DNA of 42,864 nt from Clostridia bacterium (GTDB lineage Bacteria > Bacillota > Clostridia > Christensenellales > CAG-138). Position numbers and translations under genes: made by a program. Shown piece after piece: positions 9,092-17,596 of this stretch. Positions within the stretch are counted from its first letter, which is position 1. Each line of letters opens with the position of its first letter. Under the pieces are notes generated by a model, which did no database searches, was not told the DNA's origin, and worked only from the letters and a program-made list of their open reading frames with translations. The stretch is from assembly GCA_017554455.1 (NCBI GenBank), contig JAFZIH010000046.1:1-42864 (forward strand), given 5' to 3'.

Positions 9092-10192
9092 TCAAGACAT
9101 TGTGAGGTATGCCGAGATGAACAGGTCGAGATCGCCGTCCATGACCGCCTGAATGTTGCCGTTTTCGGCGCCGGTGCGGTGGTCCTTGACCAGCGTATAC
9201 GGCTGGAAGACGTAGGAGCGGATCTGGCTGCCCCATTCGATCTTCTTCATCTCGCCCTTGATCTCCTGCATCTGCTGTTCGCGCTCACGCTCCTGCAGTT
9301 CCAGAAGTTTACCTTTCAGGATGCGCATCGCCATTTCTTTATTCTGGAGCTGACTGCGCTCGTTCTGGCACTGCACGACGATGCCGGTGGCAAGGTGCGT
9401 GATGCGGATCGCGGAGCTGACCTTGTTGACGTTCTGTCCGCCCGCGCCGCCGGAGCGGTACGTGTCCACGCGGATCTCGTCCGGCTCGATCTTGATGGTC
9501 GTGTCGTCGTCCTCAAAGATCGGCGTGACATCCAGCGACGAGAACGAGGTGTGCCGCCGTGCGCTTGCGTCGAACGGCGAGATGCGCACAAGACGGTGCA
9601 CGCCCTTTTCGGCTTTCAGATATCCGTAGGCGTTTTCGCCCTCGACCTCGAACGTGACGGACTTGATGCCCGCCTCGTCGCCGTCCAGAAGATCGAGCTC
9701 CCGAACCTGCCAGCCGCGCTTTTCGCAGTAACGCGTGTACATGCGGTAGAGCATTTCGGTCCAGTCCTGCGCCTCCGTGCCGCCCGCGCCCGCGTGCAGC
9801 GACAGGATGGCGTTTGAAGCGTCGTAGGGGCCTTTTAAGAGCATTTCGAGCCGCAGGGCAGTCATCTTTCCGTCGAAGTCCTTAAGCTCGGATTTGAGCT
9901 CGTCAAGCAAGCTTTCGTCGTCCTCTTCCTCCGCCATCTCGATCAGCGTTTCGATGTCCTCGCTCTGCGCGTCGAGCTTACTGAGCCGTTCGAGCTTGCT
10001 CTTGATCGACTTGACGCGCGTCGTGACCTTGTTCGCATTCTCGACGTCGTTCCAGAAATCGGTCTCCGCCATCTGCGCCTCGAGGGTCTCGAGCTCCGAT
10101 CTCAGCGCGTCGGCGTTCATCTGCTTATGTGCAAGCGCGAGCGTCTCATTGAGCGCGCCGAGCTGCATTTTGTATTCGTCCAGTACCAGCAT
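9092..10192 (-). CDS. prfB: Peptide chain release factor 2
   Basis: 366 residues. Reads UGA and UAA stop codons and triggers release of the finished protein on the ribosome. The SPF anticodon tripeptide is at 205-207 and the catalytic GGQ at 251-253 (SGGAGGQNVNKV). The ATG at 10192 has GGAGG four bases upstream. The gene is in one continuous frame: the N-terminus runs unbroken through the place (about codon 25) where many species have an in-frame UGA and a +1 frameshift, so that autoregulation is absent here. Starts 13 bases after the cyclophilin stop; last gene of a lysR-cyclophilin-prfB unit. Confidence 0.98.
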   Translation of the reverse strand: MLVLDEYKMQLGALNETLALAHKQMNADALRSELETLEAQMAETDFWNDVENANKVTTRVKSIKSKLERLSKLDAQSEDIETLIEMAEEEDDESLLDELKSELKDFDGKMTALRLEMLLKGPYDASNAILSLHAGAGGTEAQDWTEMLYRMYTRYCEKRGWQVRELDLLDGDEAGIKSVTFEVEGENAYGYLKAEKGVHRLVRISPFDASARRHTSFSSLDVTPIFEDDDTTIKIEPDEIRVDTYRSGGAGGQNVNKVSSAIRITHLATGIVVQCQNERSQLQNKEMAMRILKGKLLELQEREREQQMQEIKGEMKKIEWGSQIRSYVFQPYTLVKDHRTGAENGNIQAVMDGDLDLFISAYLTMS

Positions 10193-10205
10193 GGTTCCTC
10201 CGATA

Positions 10206-10913
10206 TTACTGAAGTTTTTCGGGCTCGCCGTAGTCGACGCCGAAGGTCTCGACGCGGATCGATTCGATCACAGGGAAAACAAGCGGCACGTCGTTGTAGC
10301 CCGTCTGGGTCGTTGCGATGCGGTCAAGCACGTCAAAGCCCTCCAGGAGCATACCGAACGCCGCGTATTCGCCGTCCAGATGCGGCGCGTCGTCGTGCAT
10401 GATAAAGAACTGACTGCTTGCGGAATCGCGGACCTGCGTGCGCGCCATCGAGATCACGCCGCGCGTATGCTTGAGGTCGTTTTGGAAGCCGTTGCTTGCA
10501 AACTCGCCCTTGATCGAATAGCCCGTTTCAACCGGGTAGCCCGCCGCATTGTAACCGCCGCCCTGGATCATAAAGCCCGCGATGATGCGATGGAAGATCA
10601 GTCCGTCATAGAAGCCGGCGTTCGCGAGGGAAATAAAGTTCTTGACGGTGTTCGGCGCGACGTCGGGGTAAAGCTCAAGCTTCATCACGCCGATGTCCTT
10701 CATGGTGATCGTTGCAATGGGGTTGTTGTTCACGTTCGAGTCCTCCTCCGTTTTCTCGGGTTCCTGCGCAGGCGCTTCGGTCGTCTGCGTTGCGGTTTCT
10801 TCGGTCTTGCCCGTAAGCTCCGTCGAGCCGGTCGAATTTGCGGCGGCGTTTGTGCAGCCGACCGCCGCAAAAAGCAGCAGCGCTGTCAGTAAAATTGATA
10901 CAATGCGTTTCAT
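10206..10913 (-). CDS. Cyclophilin-type peptidyl-prolyl isomerase, lipoprotein
   Basis: 235 residues. Catalyses cis-trans isomerisation of Xaa-Pro bonds, here outside the cell membrane. The signal peptide MKRIVSILLTALLLFAAVGC ends in a lipobox with Cys20 as lipid site. A Thr/Glu-rich linker (20-70) precedes the cyclophilin domain. In that domain FYDGLIFHRIIAGFMIQGG holds the catalytic Arg (FHR) and the Phe-Met-Gln set, and SASSQFFIMHDDAPHLDGEY and AAFGMLLEGFDVL are typical. Start at 10913 with AAGGAG; one base separates it from the lysR stop (TGACATG), so it is coupled to lysR. Substrates are likely secreted proteins; inferred. Confidence 0.94.
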   Translation of the reverse strand: MKRIVSILLTALLLFAAVGCTNAAANSTGSTELTGKTEETATQTTEAPAQEPEKTEEDSNVNNNPIATITMKDIGVMKLELYPDVAPNTVKNFISLANAGFYDGLIFHRIIAGFMIQGGGYNAAGYPVETGYSIKGEFASNGFQNDLKHTRGVISMARTQVRDSASSQFFIMHDDAPHLDGEYAAFGMLLEGFDVLDRIATTQTGYNDVPLVFPVIESIRVETFGVDYGEPEKLQ

Positions 10914-10914
10914 G

Positions 10915-11847
10915 TCAAGCTCCTTTTCCGTTGTCCGATCCTTCGATCGGTTCGCTGTATTCAAATCCATACCGCTCCGAAAGCAGCAACAGGAAGTTAT
11001 TGACGAGATGCGAGCGGTACTTGCGCTTTTGCGTGAGGATCGTCATTGCGGGAACGAGCAGATCGCAGTCCTCGACGGTCTTTTCCGCAAGGTCGGTAAA
11101 GCCGAGCTCCTCCATGGCGCTTTTCGGCGCAAGCGCGACCGCCTTGCCCGCGCGCGCCCAGTTGAGCGCGATTTGCATGCGTGTGCTTACGTACTTCGGC
11201 GAAAGGGTCAGTCCCTTTTCCCGGAAGGCGTTCGAAAATGCCGGCAAACTGCGCTCCAGCATGGAAAGCGGCAGCGTACCGAGCCGTTCAAACGAGGTCT
11301 CGGGCTCCGGTTCATCCGCAAAAAATGCACCGGGCTTGTACGCCGCGACGAGCGTATCGGACCGCGTGTACAGCACCTCTAAGTTTTCAACGTCGCTTCT
11401 GATCGGCCGCACGAAAATTGCCTCGACCTTGCCGTTCTGAAGGCGCTTCAATAGCTCCGGAAGCTCCGCCTCGTATACGCGGACCTCCGCGTCCGGAAAA
11501 CGGTCGGAAAACGCCGTCAGCGCGTCCAGAAGCCGTTCGTTTTCAAACGAGGACGTGATGCCGATCCTGAGCGTCCCCTTCGTGCCGCCGAAACCGGACG
11601 CGATCTCGCTGCGCGCCGCCGTTTCGATCGCGAGCATGCGCTTCGCCCGCTGATACAGGATCTGCCCCGCGTCGGTGAGTTCGAGCCGCCGCGCGCCGCG
11701 GTGAAAGAGCCGCGCGCCGTATTCCGCTTCCAAGGCCTTGATTTGGTTACTCAAAGCGGGCTGCGCGATCCGCAGCTTTCTTGCCGCCGCGGTCAAGCTC
11801 CCCTCCTCCACGATGGTCACGTAATTCGAATAGTACGAAAGGTTCAT
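10915..11847 (-). CDS. LysR-family transcriptional regulator
   Basis: 310 residues. Winged helix-turn-helix at 1-60 (GSLTAAARKLRIAQPALSNQ, IKALEAEYGARLFHR) followed by a periplasmic-binding-like effector domain (from about 92, GTLRIGITSSFE). Ligand not predictable. Unusually for the family it is the first gene of an operon with a cyclophilin lipoprotein and prfB, rather than divergent from its target. A consensus promoter lies 34-62 bases upstream. The SD (GGAAAGAG) is moderate. Confidence 0.93.
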   Translation of the reverse strand: MNLSYYSNYVTIVEEGSLTAAARKLRIAQPALSNQIKALEAEYGARLFHRGARRLELTDAGQILYQRAKRMLAIETAARSEIASGFGGTKGTLRIGITSSFENERLLDALTAFSDRFPDAEVRVYEAELPELLKRLQNGKVEAIFVRPIRSDVENLEVLYTRSDTLVAAYKPGAFFADEPEPETSFERLGTLPLSMLERSLPAFSNAFREKGLTLSPKYVSTRMQIALNWARAGKAVALAPKSAMEELGFTDLAEKTVEDCDLLVPAMTILTQKRKYRSHLVNNFLLLLSERYGFEYSEPIEGSDNGKGA

Positions 11848-11880
11848 GTGTTCTCTTTCCGATCGTTCACGGTAAATATC

Positions 11881-11909
11881 AGTATAACAAATTCACATAG
11901 ATTTATCAA
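11881..11909 (-). promoter_or_regulatory. Promoter of lysR-cyclophilin-prfB operon
   Basis: TTGATA (11904-11909), 17-base spacer, TATACT (11881-11886) on the minus strand. Confidence 0.75.
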
Positions 11910-11930
11910 GTGATCCGCAAATATCCGCCG

Positions 11931-12536
11931 TTATTTGTGCAGAAGCGGGCTCAGCGGTTTATAGATGAAGAAGCAGATGACGACGTTCAGAAGCCCCTTC
12001 ACAAACGTGAACGTCACATTGAAGATCAGAAGGCAGTTCAGAAGGGGATTCGTCGTCGGAAACTGCGCAACGGAGCCGAGGATCGCCTGATACGCTGAAA
12101 TGATCGCCTCTTCCGGGAAATGCAGGATCGCAACGTACGCCGGATAGACGAAGAAATAATTCAGCGGAAGGGAGACCGCCGCCATGGCAAACGCGCCGAG
12201 AACCGAGCCGAAAAGCGCCGAGCCGCGCGTCTTGCGGTGATGATACACAAGCCCCGCGACGAGCACGAACACGCCGCCGAGCAGAAAGTTACAGAGCTCC
12301 CCGACGCCCGCGGACGAGCCGAACGGCAGATGCAGAAGGTTCTTGACAAGCTGAATGACAACGCCCCAAAGAGGACCGAGCGCAAATGAGCCCAACAGCG
12401 CGGGAAGATCCGATAGGTCGAGCTTCACAAATGAGGGCATGATCGGGATCGAAATTTCAATAAACTGCAGCACGGCGGCGACGGCGGCAAGCATGGCCGC
12501 GACCGCAAGCTTATGGGTCTTTTTACCGGTTTCCAT
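11931..12536 (-). CDS. ribU: ECF transporter S component, riboflavin-type
   Basis: 201 residues, about six membrane spans. Substrate-binding subunit of an energy-coupling-factor importer; it would share EcfA/A'/T with other S units, which are not encoded in this window. The family signature is FVKLDLSDLPALLGSFALGP, followed by GVVIQLVKNLLHL, as in RibU/FmnP proteins; a tail NYFFVYPAY segment is also typical. The N-terminus carries the Ala-rich AVAAMLAAVAAVLQF helix that contacts EcfT. No FMN riboswitch is seen in the 188-base upstream gap, so riboflavin specificity rests on family resemblance only. Confidence 0.8.
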   Translation of the reverse strand: METGKKTHKLAVAAMLAAVAAVLQFIEISIPIMPSFVKLDLSDLPALLGSFALGPLWGVVIQLVKNLLHLPFGSSAGVGELCNFLLGGVFVLVAGLVYHHRKTRGSALFGSVLGAFAMAAVSLPLNYFFVYPAYVAILHFPEEAIISAYQAILGSVAQFPTTNPLLNCLLIFNVTFTFVKGLLNVVICFFIYKPLSPLLHK

Positions 12537-12565
12537 GGGTCTTTTCCTTTCGATACGCTATCGGG

Positions 12566-12595
12566 ATTCTACCATGCGCCTGTATCTTATGTCAA
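12566..12595 (-). promoter_or_regulatory. Promoter of ribU-like gene
   Basis: Minus strand TTGACA (12590-12595), 18-base spacer, TAGAAT (12566-12571). Confidence 0.8.
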
Positions 12596-12662
12596 TAATT
12601 TTATATTTGATATATGTATATTATTATAATTATATGCATACATGCTGCTTGGCACATTCCTC

Positions 12663-12691
12663 TTGCGAATATTGTAAAAAGATGATATATT
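12663..12691 (+). promoter_or_regulatory. Promoter of zinc-ribbon membrane protein gene
   Basis: TTGCGA (12663-12668), 17-base spacer, TATATT (12686-12691). It follows an AT-rich stretch (12596-12660) in which nothing else was seen. Confidence 0.5.
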
Positions 12692-12724
12692 GATTGCGAT
12701 CATAATACATAAGGAGGAATATCC

Positions 12725-13213
12725 ATGTTTTGTCAGAATTGCGGAACGCAGCTCCCGGAAGGCGTAAAGTTCTGCCCCGAATGCGGCGCGCCCGTTGAGA
12801 TCGTCGAACCGCTGCGGAACGAGCCGATCGTCGAGAATATCGCCGCAGAGCCCATCCAAGAACCCGTCTATGAAACGCCGGTACAGCAGCCGATCGTACA
12901 ATCGAATCCGGAGGCAGCTGCGCTTTCCACGCCGATCCTGGTTTTCGGCATCCTCGGACTTTCGTTTGCGTGCATCCCCTACGTCAACTTCCTCGGCATC
13001 ATCTTCTCGGCAATCGCCAAGGGCAAGGTCAAACAATTTCTCGGGCTCGGCGGCGTACTGTCCGGCAAAGCGAAGGTCGGCAACATCCTTGCAACGGTCG
13101 GCCTGATCATCGGCATCATCTTCACGGTGATCTTTGCGATCATCATAACGGTCGCGATCTTCGGCGGCATACTCGGTGCGCTCGGAGAAAACGGGTATAT
13201 CCGCGGCTGGTAA
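12725..13213 (+). CDS. Zinc-ribbon protein with two membrane spans, 162 residues
   Basis: N-terminal zinc ribbon MFCQNCGTQLPEGVKFCPEC (CxxC-x13-CxxC), a Pro/Glu linker (30-70), then two hydrophobic segments, TPILVFGILGLSFACIPYVN with FLGIIFSAIA, and ILATVGLIIGIIFTVIFAII, joined by a KGKVKQFLGLG loop. This is the common architecture of zinc-ribbon/DUF4190-like proteins of Firmicutes. Function unknown; the ribbon is cytoplasmic if the positive loop is inside. AAGGAGG lies seven bases before the ATG. Confidence 0.88.
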   Translation: MFCQNCGTQLPEGVKFCPECGAPVEIVEPLRNEPIVENIAAEPIQEPVYETPVQQPIVQSNPEAAALSTPILVFGILGLSFACIPYVNFLGIIFSAIAKGKVKQFLGLGGVLSGKAKVGNILATVGLIIGIIFTVIFAIIITVAIFGGILGALGENGYIRGW

Positions 13214-13239
13214 GGATCACAGAAACGCAATAAGAACAG

Positions 13240-13270
13240 AAAAGACCTGCGGAGTTTCCGCAGGTCTTTT
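13240..13270. terminator. Bidirectional terminator between two convergent genes
   Basis: AAAAGACCTGCGG (13240-13252), loop AGTTT, CCGCAGGTCTTTT (13258-13270): perfect 13-pair stem with a U-tract in both directions, serving 12725-13213 (+) and the M3 peptidase (-). Confidence 0.92.
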
Positions 13271-13284
13271 ACATATCGTGGTTT

Positions 13285-14961
13285 TTACAGGAGTTTTTCA
13301 ATCGCTTCCGCGATGTCTTTGACCGTGTTTTCGGCAAAGGGATTTCTTAGGTTGCCGATCTTCAATAGGTCGAAGTAGCCGACCGTGCCGCCTGCCTTGC
13401 AGAGGTTCAGATAATCGTTCCACGCACGTTCGCGGTTTTCGCGCATGCGGAGGAAGAAGTCGAACGCGCCCATCTGTGCCAGCGCATAGTCGATGTAGTA
13501 GAACGGATACAGGAAGATGTGCTGCTTCTGCATCCAGAAACCGCCCTTTTCGAGGAACGGATCGCCGTCGTAGTCGCGCCAAGGGAGATAGACCTGCTCC
13601 AGCTCATGCCACACGCCGTAGCGCTCGTCGCGCGTCATCTCGGGCTTTTCGTAGACGCGGTGCTGGAACTCATCGACCATCGTGAGGTACGGAATGACCT
13701 CGAGTGCGGCGGAAAGATGCGCTTCGCGATAGCGCGGCGCGTCGTCGCCGAAGAACTTGTCCATCCACGGATAGGTGAAATGCTCCATCGACATGGAGTG
13801 CACCTCGCAGACCTCGATCGGCGCCTGCCGGACCGCACTTAACCGGATCGAATGCGCGGCGACGTACGCCTGGAATGCGTGTCCCGCCTCGTGCGTCAGC
13901 ACGTCGACGTCCGCGGACGTGCCGTTGAAGTTGGAAAAGATGAACGGCGCTTTAAGCTCCGGCAGCGACGTGCAGTAGCCGCCCATATGCTTGCCGGGAC
14001 GCGAGGTGAGATCGAACAGCTGATGCTCGACCATGAAGTCGAAGAACTCGCCGGTCTCCGGGCTCAGCTCGCGGTACATCTCCTGCGCGGCCTTCACCAT
14101 CTCCTCCTCGGTGCCGTGCGGTGTCGGGTTGCCCTCGGGATAGCAGAAGGACTCGTCGTAGTAATGCAGCTTTTCGACGCCGATGCGTTTCGCCTGCCGC
14201 GCATGGAGCCGCGCGACGGCGGGCACAACGTATTTTTTCACGCCCTCGCGGAAGCGTTCGACGTCGTCCTTGGTGTAGTCGTAGCGTCCGCGGGAAAGAT
14301 ACGCGAACGGAATGTAGTTCTCGTAGCCGATCAGCTTCGCCTGCGACGTGCGGACCGCGACCATCTTGTCATAGATGTCGTCGAGCTCGTCCGCAATGCC
14401 GGCGTACATCTCCGCCCACTTGCGGAACGCGCCTTCGCGGATGCTTCTGTCCGGGTCCTGCATGAATTTCAGCAGCCCGTAGAAATTGCAGGTCTCGCCT
14501 CTGTACTCGGTCGTGCAGCCCGCGGTGAGCTTCGCGTAGCGGCTCTTCAGCATCTGCTCCTCGGTCATGCCCGGGATCAGTCGCTCGTCGGCGAGCTTGA
14601 CCTGCGCGTCCGCCTCCGTGAAAATGATCTTGCCGAGCGCGGCTTCGAGCTCTTTACGGAACGGGTGGTTCACCATTGCGTTGAGCTGACGCACGTTCAG
14701 AACCATCGTCTTACTGAGGTTCTGGTCGTAATAGGTCTGCTCCGCGTCGTAGAATTCGTCCTTTGTGTTGACGTCGTGGCGGATGTGCGAGATCGTGAAC
14801 TGCGTCGCGACCTTCTGCATCGCCTCGTCCATCGCATAATACGCGTCGATCGCTTCCTCAGCCGTCTTTGCGTGCTCAAACGTGTCGATCCGCTTGAGTC
14901 CGTCCGCGATAAAGGCGTCGACGTCCACGCGCTCATAGGGTAGTTCCGAGAATTTCCACAT
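13285..14961 (-). CDS. pepF: M3-family oligoendopeptidase (PepF-like)
   Basis: 558 residues, usual length. Zinc metallopeptidase that cuts short peptides in the cytoplasm. The zinc site is HEAGH at 357-361 (VLTHEAGHAFQAY), with a third ligand Glu expected in the IEVCEVHSMSMEHF segment about 25 residues later. GGYCTSLPELKAPFIFSNFN and IFLYPFYYIDYALAQ are characteristic of the M3B group. AGGAGG precedes the ATG at 14961. Own promoter and a shared terminator make it monocistronic. With the opp transporter at 25-33 kb it could handle imported peptides; inferred. Confidence 0.95.
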   Translation of the reverse strand: MWKFSELPYERVDVDAFIADGLKRIDTFEHAKTAEEAIDAYYAMDEAMQKVATQFTISHIRHDVNTKDEFYDAEQTYYDQNLSKTMVLNVRQLNAMVNHPFRKELEAALGKIIFTEADAQVKLADERLIPGMTEEQMLKSRYAKLTAGCTTEYRGETCNFYGLLKFMQDPDRSIREGAFRKWAEMYAGIADELDDIYDKMVAVRTSQAKLIGYENYIPFAYLSRGRYDYTKDDVERFREGVKKYVVPAVARLHARQAKRIGVEKLHYYDESFCYPEGNPTPHGTEEEMVKAAQEMYRELSPETGEFFDFMVEHQLFDLTSRPGKHMGGYCTSLPELKAPFIFSNFNGTSADVDVLTHEAGHAFQAYVAAHSIRLSAVRQAPIEVCEVHSMSMEHFTYPWMDKFFGDDAPRYREAHLSAALEVIPYLTMVDEFQHRVYEKPEMTRDERYGVWHELEQVYLPWRDYDGDPFLEKGGFWMQKQHIFLYPFYYIDYALAQMGAFDFFLRMRENRERAWNDYLNLCKAGGTVGYFDLLKIGNLRNPFAENTVKDIAEAIEKLL

Positions 14962-14990
14962 AGATTTGCCCTCCTGTTTTCAATAAAAAC

Positions 14991-15020
14991 AGTATACCAT
15001 AATCATGCGCATGATGGCAA
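14991..15020 (-). promoter_or_regulatory. Promoter of M3 peptidase
   Basis: Minus strand TTGCCA (15015-15020), 18-base spacer, TATACT (14991-14996). The -35 directly follows the U-tract of the terminator at 15022-15046. Confidence 0.7.
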
Positions 15021-15021
15021 C

Positions 15022-15046
15022 AAAAAAGAGACGGTCGAACCGTCTC
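15022..15046 (-). terminator. Terminator of S41-like lipoprotein gene
   Basis: GAGACGGT (15028-15035), CGA loop, ACCGTCTC (15039-15046); leftward it is followed by TTTTTT (15022-15027). Confidence 0.85.
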
Positions 15047-15065
15047 CTTTGCCTTACCCCGCAAT

Positions 15066-16352
15066 TCAATGCGTCTGTTCCGCACGGATCAGCTCCAGAA
15101 GATGCGCAACATCGGCAGTCTCCAGAATGACGTCCGGCGTCGTTCCTTCGATATTCATGGTGCCGTCCGCATTTTCGCCCGCAGCCATACTGAACCGAAA
15201 CAGCAGACCGGAATCCGGCAGCAGGCGCACGACCGGATCGAACCCAAGCCCGTCCCCGCCGGTTTGCGTGCCGACGACGGTCGCCCAACCGGTCGCTTTG
15301 CAGAAGCAAGCGAAGCTTTCCGAGGAGGAGTATACGGTATCGTCCACAAGAACCCAGCGTTTCGCGCTGCTTTGGATCGCTTCGCGTCCTGTCACCTCCA
15401 GATCCATACTGCAGAAGAACTTGTCCAGTCCATACGCCGTCGCCCACGCAGGTGCGTTTTCCGCTTCGGATGTGTTATGGATCTCGAACCATTCTCCGAC
15501 AATTCGATCGTTATACGCGGAATCCTTATAAAAGTTGCGCCAGCGGAAGGTATAATCCTGCCCGAACGGAGCGACGATGACCGCTCTCCAGTACGCATCG
15601 CTTCCGCCGCTGTTCGCGGTGATGTCAAAGATGATGTTCTCCGCTTCCGGATACTGCATCATTGTTTTTTCAAACAGGTCGCAATCACGTTCGATCGTGG
15701 AGGGATAGAATGTCGGAACAAGAAAGCAAAGCGTTTTGCAATCATCATAATACTGCACCGTTACTTTAGGAAACAGCCCGTACGCGCTTGAGGAACTGCT
15801 GTATGTTTTCGGCGGCGTATAATACCCTGCTTCCGCCGCTCTCATCAGATCTTCACGCCATGGCTCCAGGAACAAACTGTCCTTCCCTTCCGAAGACAAA
15901 ACAACATACCCGTACATATCGCTGAATAAGGACTGCGGAACTAAATAAAGATGTGCCGTATTTTTCAGAGACGCAAACACCTTCCCGACGATCTCCGCAA
16001 ATGCATTGACGTTCGCAGCGTTATTTGTCAACTTTGCGTACGTCTCACGGACGCCGTCCACATCAACGCCCTTGTCGCGCAAATAATCCAGATACGGATA
16101 ATCCGTTTCCAGGATTTCCCAGAGAAGCTCGTAATCGGCGGAAAACGGTCCCGGCGCTTCGGTCGGAACAGGCGTCGGTTCTTCGGTCGGAGCAGGCGTC
16201 GGTTCTTCGGTCGGAACGGCCGTCGGTTCGACTGTTTCCGACGTCACGGTCGATCCGGCTGCCGGATCAACCGTCTGACCAGACTGCGTACATCCTACCG
16301 AAAACAGCAGCGCAATAAAAAGAACAAGGATCCGCTTCCAAACACGTTTCAT
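15066..16352 (-). CDS. S41-like (tail-specific protease family) lipoprotein, no PDZ domain
   Basis: 428 residues. Signal peptide with lipobox LLFSVGC (Cys21) places it on the outer face of the membrane. A Thr/Pro/Glu repeat linker (43-68) follows. The peptidase-like domain shows [14 protein letters not shown] (substrate-strand Asn-Gly-Gly) and [18 protein letters not shown] at 333-350, where Ser343 or Ser344 matches the family nucleophile; [12 protein letters not shown] follows as in ClpP/crotonase-fold S41 proteins. The PDZ domain of CtpA enzymes is missing. A catalytic Lys cannot be assigned by eye, so it may be a degenerate member. GGAGGG lies eight bases before the ATG. Confidence 0.85.
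   Translation of the reverse strand: MKRVWKRILVLFIALLFSVGCTQSGQTVDPAAGSTVTSETVEPTAVPTEEPTPAPTEEPTPVPTEAPGPFSADYELLWEILETDYPYLDYLRDKGVDVDGVRETYAKLTNNAANVNAFAEIVGKVFASLKNTAHLYLVPQSLFSDMYGYVVLSSEGKDSLFLEPWREDLMRAAEAGYYTPPKTYSSSSSAYGLFPKVTVQYYDDCKTLCFLVPTFYPSTIERDCDLFEKTMMQYPEAENIIFDITANSGGSDAYWRAVIVAPFGQDYTFRWRNFYKDSAYNDRIVGEWFEIHNTSEAENAPAWATAYGLDKFFCSMDLEVTGREAIQSSAKRWVLVDDTVYSSSESFACFCKATGWATVVGTQTGGDGLGFDPVVRLLPDSGLLFRFSMAAGENADGTMNIEGTTPDVILETADVAHLLELIRAEQTH
16157..16228. repeat. Tandem 24-base repeat, three copies, in lipoprotein linker
   Basis: Three near-identical 24-base units (16157-16180, 16181-16204, 16205-16228), each starting CTTCGGTCGG, encode the Pro-Thr-Glu linker (PTEEPTPA / PTEEPTPV). 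In-frame units could vary in number between strains. Confidence 0.9.
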
Positions 16353-16390
16353 ACGTTTTCCCTCCGAATTTCTCAGATTGGACAGGCATT

Positions 16391-16419
16391 ATTTTACCAT
16401 GTATTCCCGCGTGCAGCAA
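16391..16419 (-). promoter_or_regulatory. Promoter of S41-like lipoprotein gene
   Basis: Minus strand TTGCTG (16414-16419), 17-base spacer, TAAAAT (16391-16396), five bases past the U-tract of the rplA terminator. Confidence 0.65.
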
Positions 16420-16424
16420 GACAC

Positions 16425-16455
16425 AAAAAAGAGACCGCACATCTGCAGTCTCTTT
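16425..16455 (-). terminator. Terminator of rpmG-secE-nusG-rplK-rplA operon
   Basis: AAAGAGAC (16428-16435) pairs with GTCTCTTT (16448-16455), extended by CGC/GCA with one G-T pair; leftward it ends in TTTTTT. It ends the operon right after rplA. Confidence 0.8.
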
Positions 16456-16467
16456 CTTTGGTTATGC

Positions 16468-17157
16468 TCAGAACTTGAGGGTGTTGAATTTGACGCCCGG
16501 GCCCATCGTGGAGGAAACCACGACGCTCTTCAGGTACGTGCCCTTCGCCGCTGCCGGCTTCGCCTTGACGATCGCGTCCATCAGGGTGTTGAGGTTCTCT
16601 TCGAGCTTGTCAACGCCGAAGGACTTCTTGCCGATCGGGCAGTGGATGATGTTGGTCTTGTCAACACGATACTCGACCTTACCGGCCTTGATGTCGTGGA
16701 CCGCCTTGGTGACGTCCATGGTGACCGTACCGCTCTTCGGGTTCGGCATCAAGCCCTTCGGACCGAGCACGCGGCCGATGCGGCCGACGAGACCCATCAT
16801 GTCCGGGGTCGCGACGCAGACATCGAATCCAAACCAGTTCTCGGTCTGGATCTTCTTGACCATATCCTCGTCGCCGACGAAATCTGCGCCGGCTTCCTGT
16901 GCCTCGCGCGCCTTATCGGCCTTTGCGAAGACGAGGACGCGGACGGTCTTGCCCGTGCCGTGCGGCAGAACGATCGCGCCGCGGACCTGCTGGTCTGCGT
17001 GACGGGAGTCAACGCCCAGACGGACGGAGACTTCGATCGTTTCGTCAAACTTTGCTTTCGCGGACTCGAGCACCGCTTCGAGACCCTCGCGGACGTCGTA
17101 CTGCTTGGTGCTGTCGATCAGCTTCTTGCTTTCGATATAATTCTTACCGTGCTTCAT
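16468..17157 (-). CDS. rplA: 50S ribosomal protein L1
   Basis: 229 residues. Binds 23S rRNA at the L1 stalk and helps move tRNA out of the E site; in many bacteria it also represses its own operon. Characteristic segments: [20 protein letters not shown] and [19 protein letters not shown]. Start chosen at the ATG at 17157 ([12 protein letters not shown]) because GAGGAGG lies eight bases upstream; the frame continues to 17187. Last gene of the operon: a terminator and an unrelated lipoprotein follow where rplJ-rplL would usually be. Confidence 0.98.
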   Translation of the reverse strand: MKHGKNYIESKKLIDSTKQYDVREGLEAVLESAKAKFDETIEVSVRLGVDSRHADQQVRGAIVLPHGTGKTVRVLVFAKADKAREAQEAGADFVGDEDMVKKIQTENWFGFDVCVATPDMMGLVGRIGRVLGPKGLMPNPKSGTVTMDVTKAVHDIKAGKVEYRVDKTNIIHCPIGKKSFGVDKLEENLNTLMDAIVKAKPAAAKGTYLKSVVVSSTMGPGVKFNTLKF

Positions 17158-17170
17158 CGTTCGTTCCTCC

Positions 17171-17596
17171 TCAGTCCACGACGACAATGCCCATCGAACG
17201 GGCAGTGCCTGCGACCATGCTCATGGCCGCTTCAACGGAAGCCGCATTGAGGTCGGGCATTTTGAGCTCCGCGATCTCGCGGACCTGCGCCTTGGTGATC
17301 TTTGCGACCTTGGTCTTGTTCGGAACGCCGGACGCCTTTTCGAGGTTGCAGGCCTTCTTGATGAGGACCGCCGCCGGAGGCGTCTTGGTGATGAACGAGA
17401 AGCTGTGATCCGCGTAAACCGTGATCACGACCGGGATAATGAGACCGGCCTGCTTGTTCGTGCGCTCATTGAACTCTTTGCAGAAACCCATGATGTTCAC
17501 GCCGTGCTGGCCCAGTGCGGGACCTACGGGCGGCGCCGGCGTTGCCTTACCGGCGGGGATCTGCAGCTTCACATAACCTGTGATTTTCTTTGCCAT
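17171..17596 (-). CDS. rplK: 50S ribosomal protein L11
   Basis: 141 residues, normal length. Forms the base of the GTPase-associated stalk with 23S rRNA helices 43/44. Diagnostic: [36 protein letters not shown], and the Pro-rich N-terminal hinge. AGGAG eight bases before ATG. It is separated from nusG by an unusual 304-base gap rich in stem-loops. Confidence 0.99.
   Translation of the reverse strand: MAKKITGYVKLQIPAGKATPAPPVGPALGQHGVNIMGFCKEFNERTNKQAGLIIPVVITVYADHSFSFITKTPPAAVLIKKACNLEKASGVPNKTKVAKITKAQVREIAELKMPDLNAASVEAAMSMVAGTARSMGIVVVD

Noticed and set aside
12537..12724. FMN riboswitch upstream of the ribU-like gene
   Set aside because: None of the conserved RFN segments were found; only a consensus promoter and an AT-rich stretch are present.
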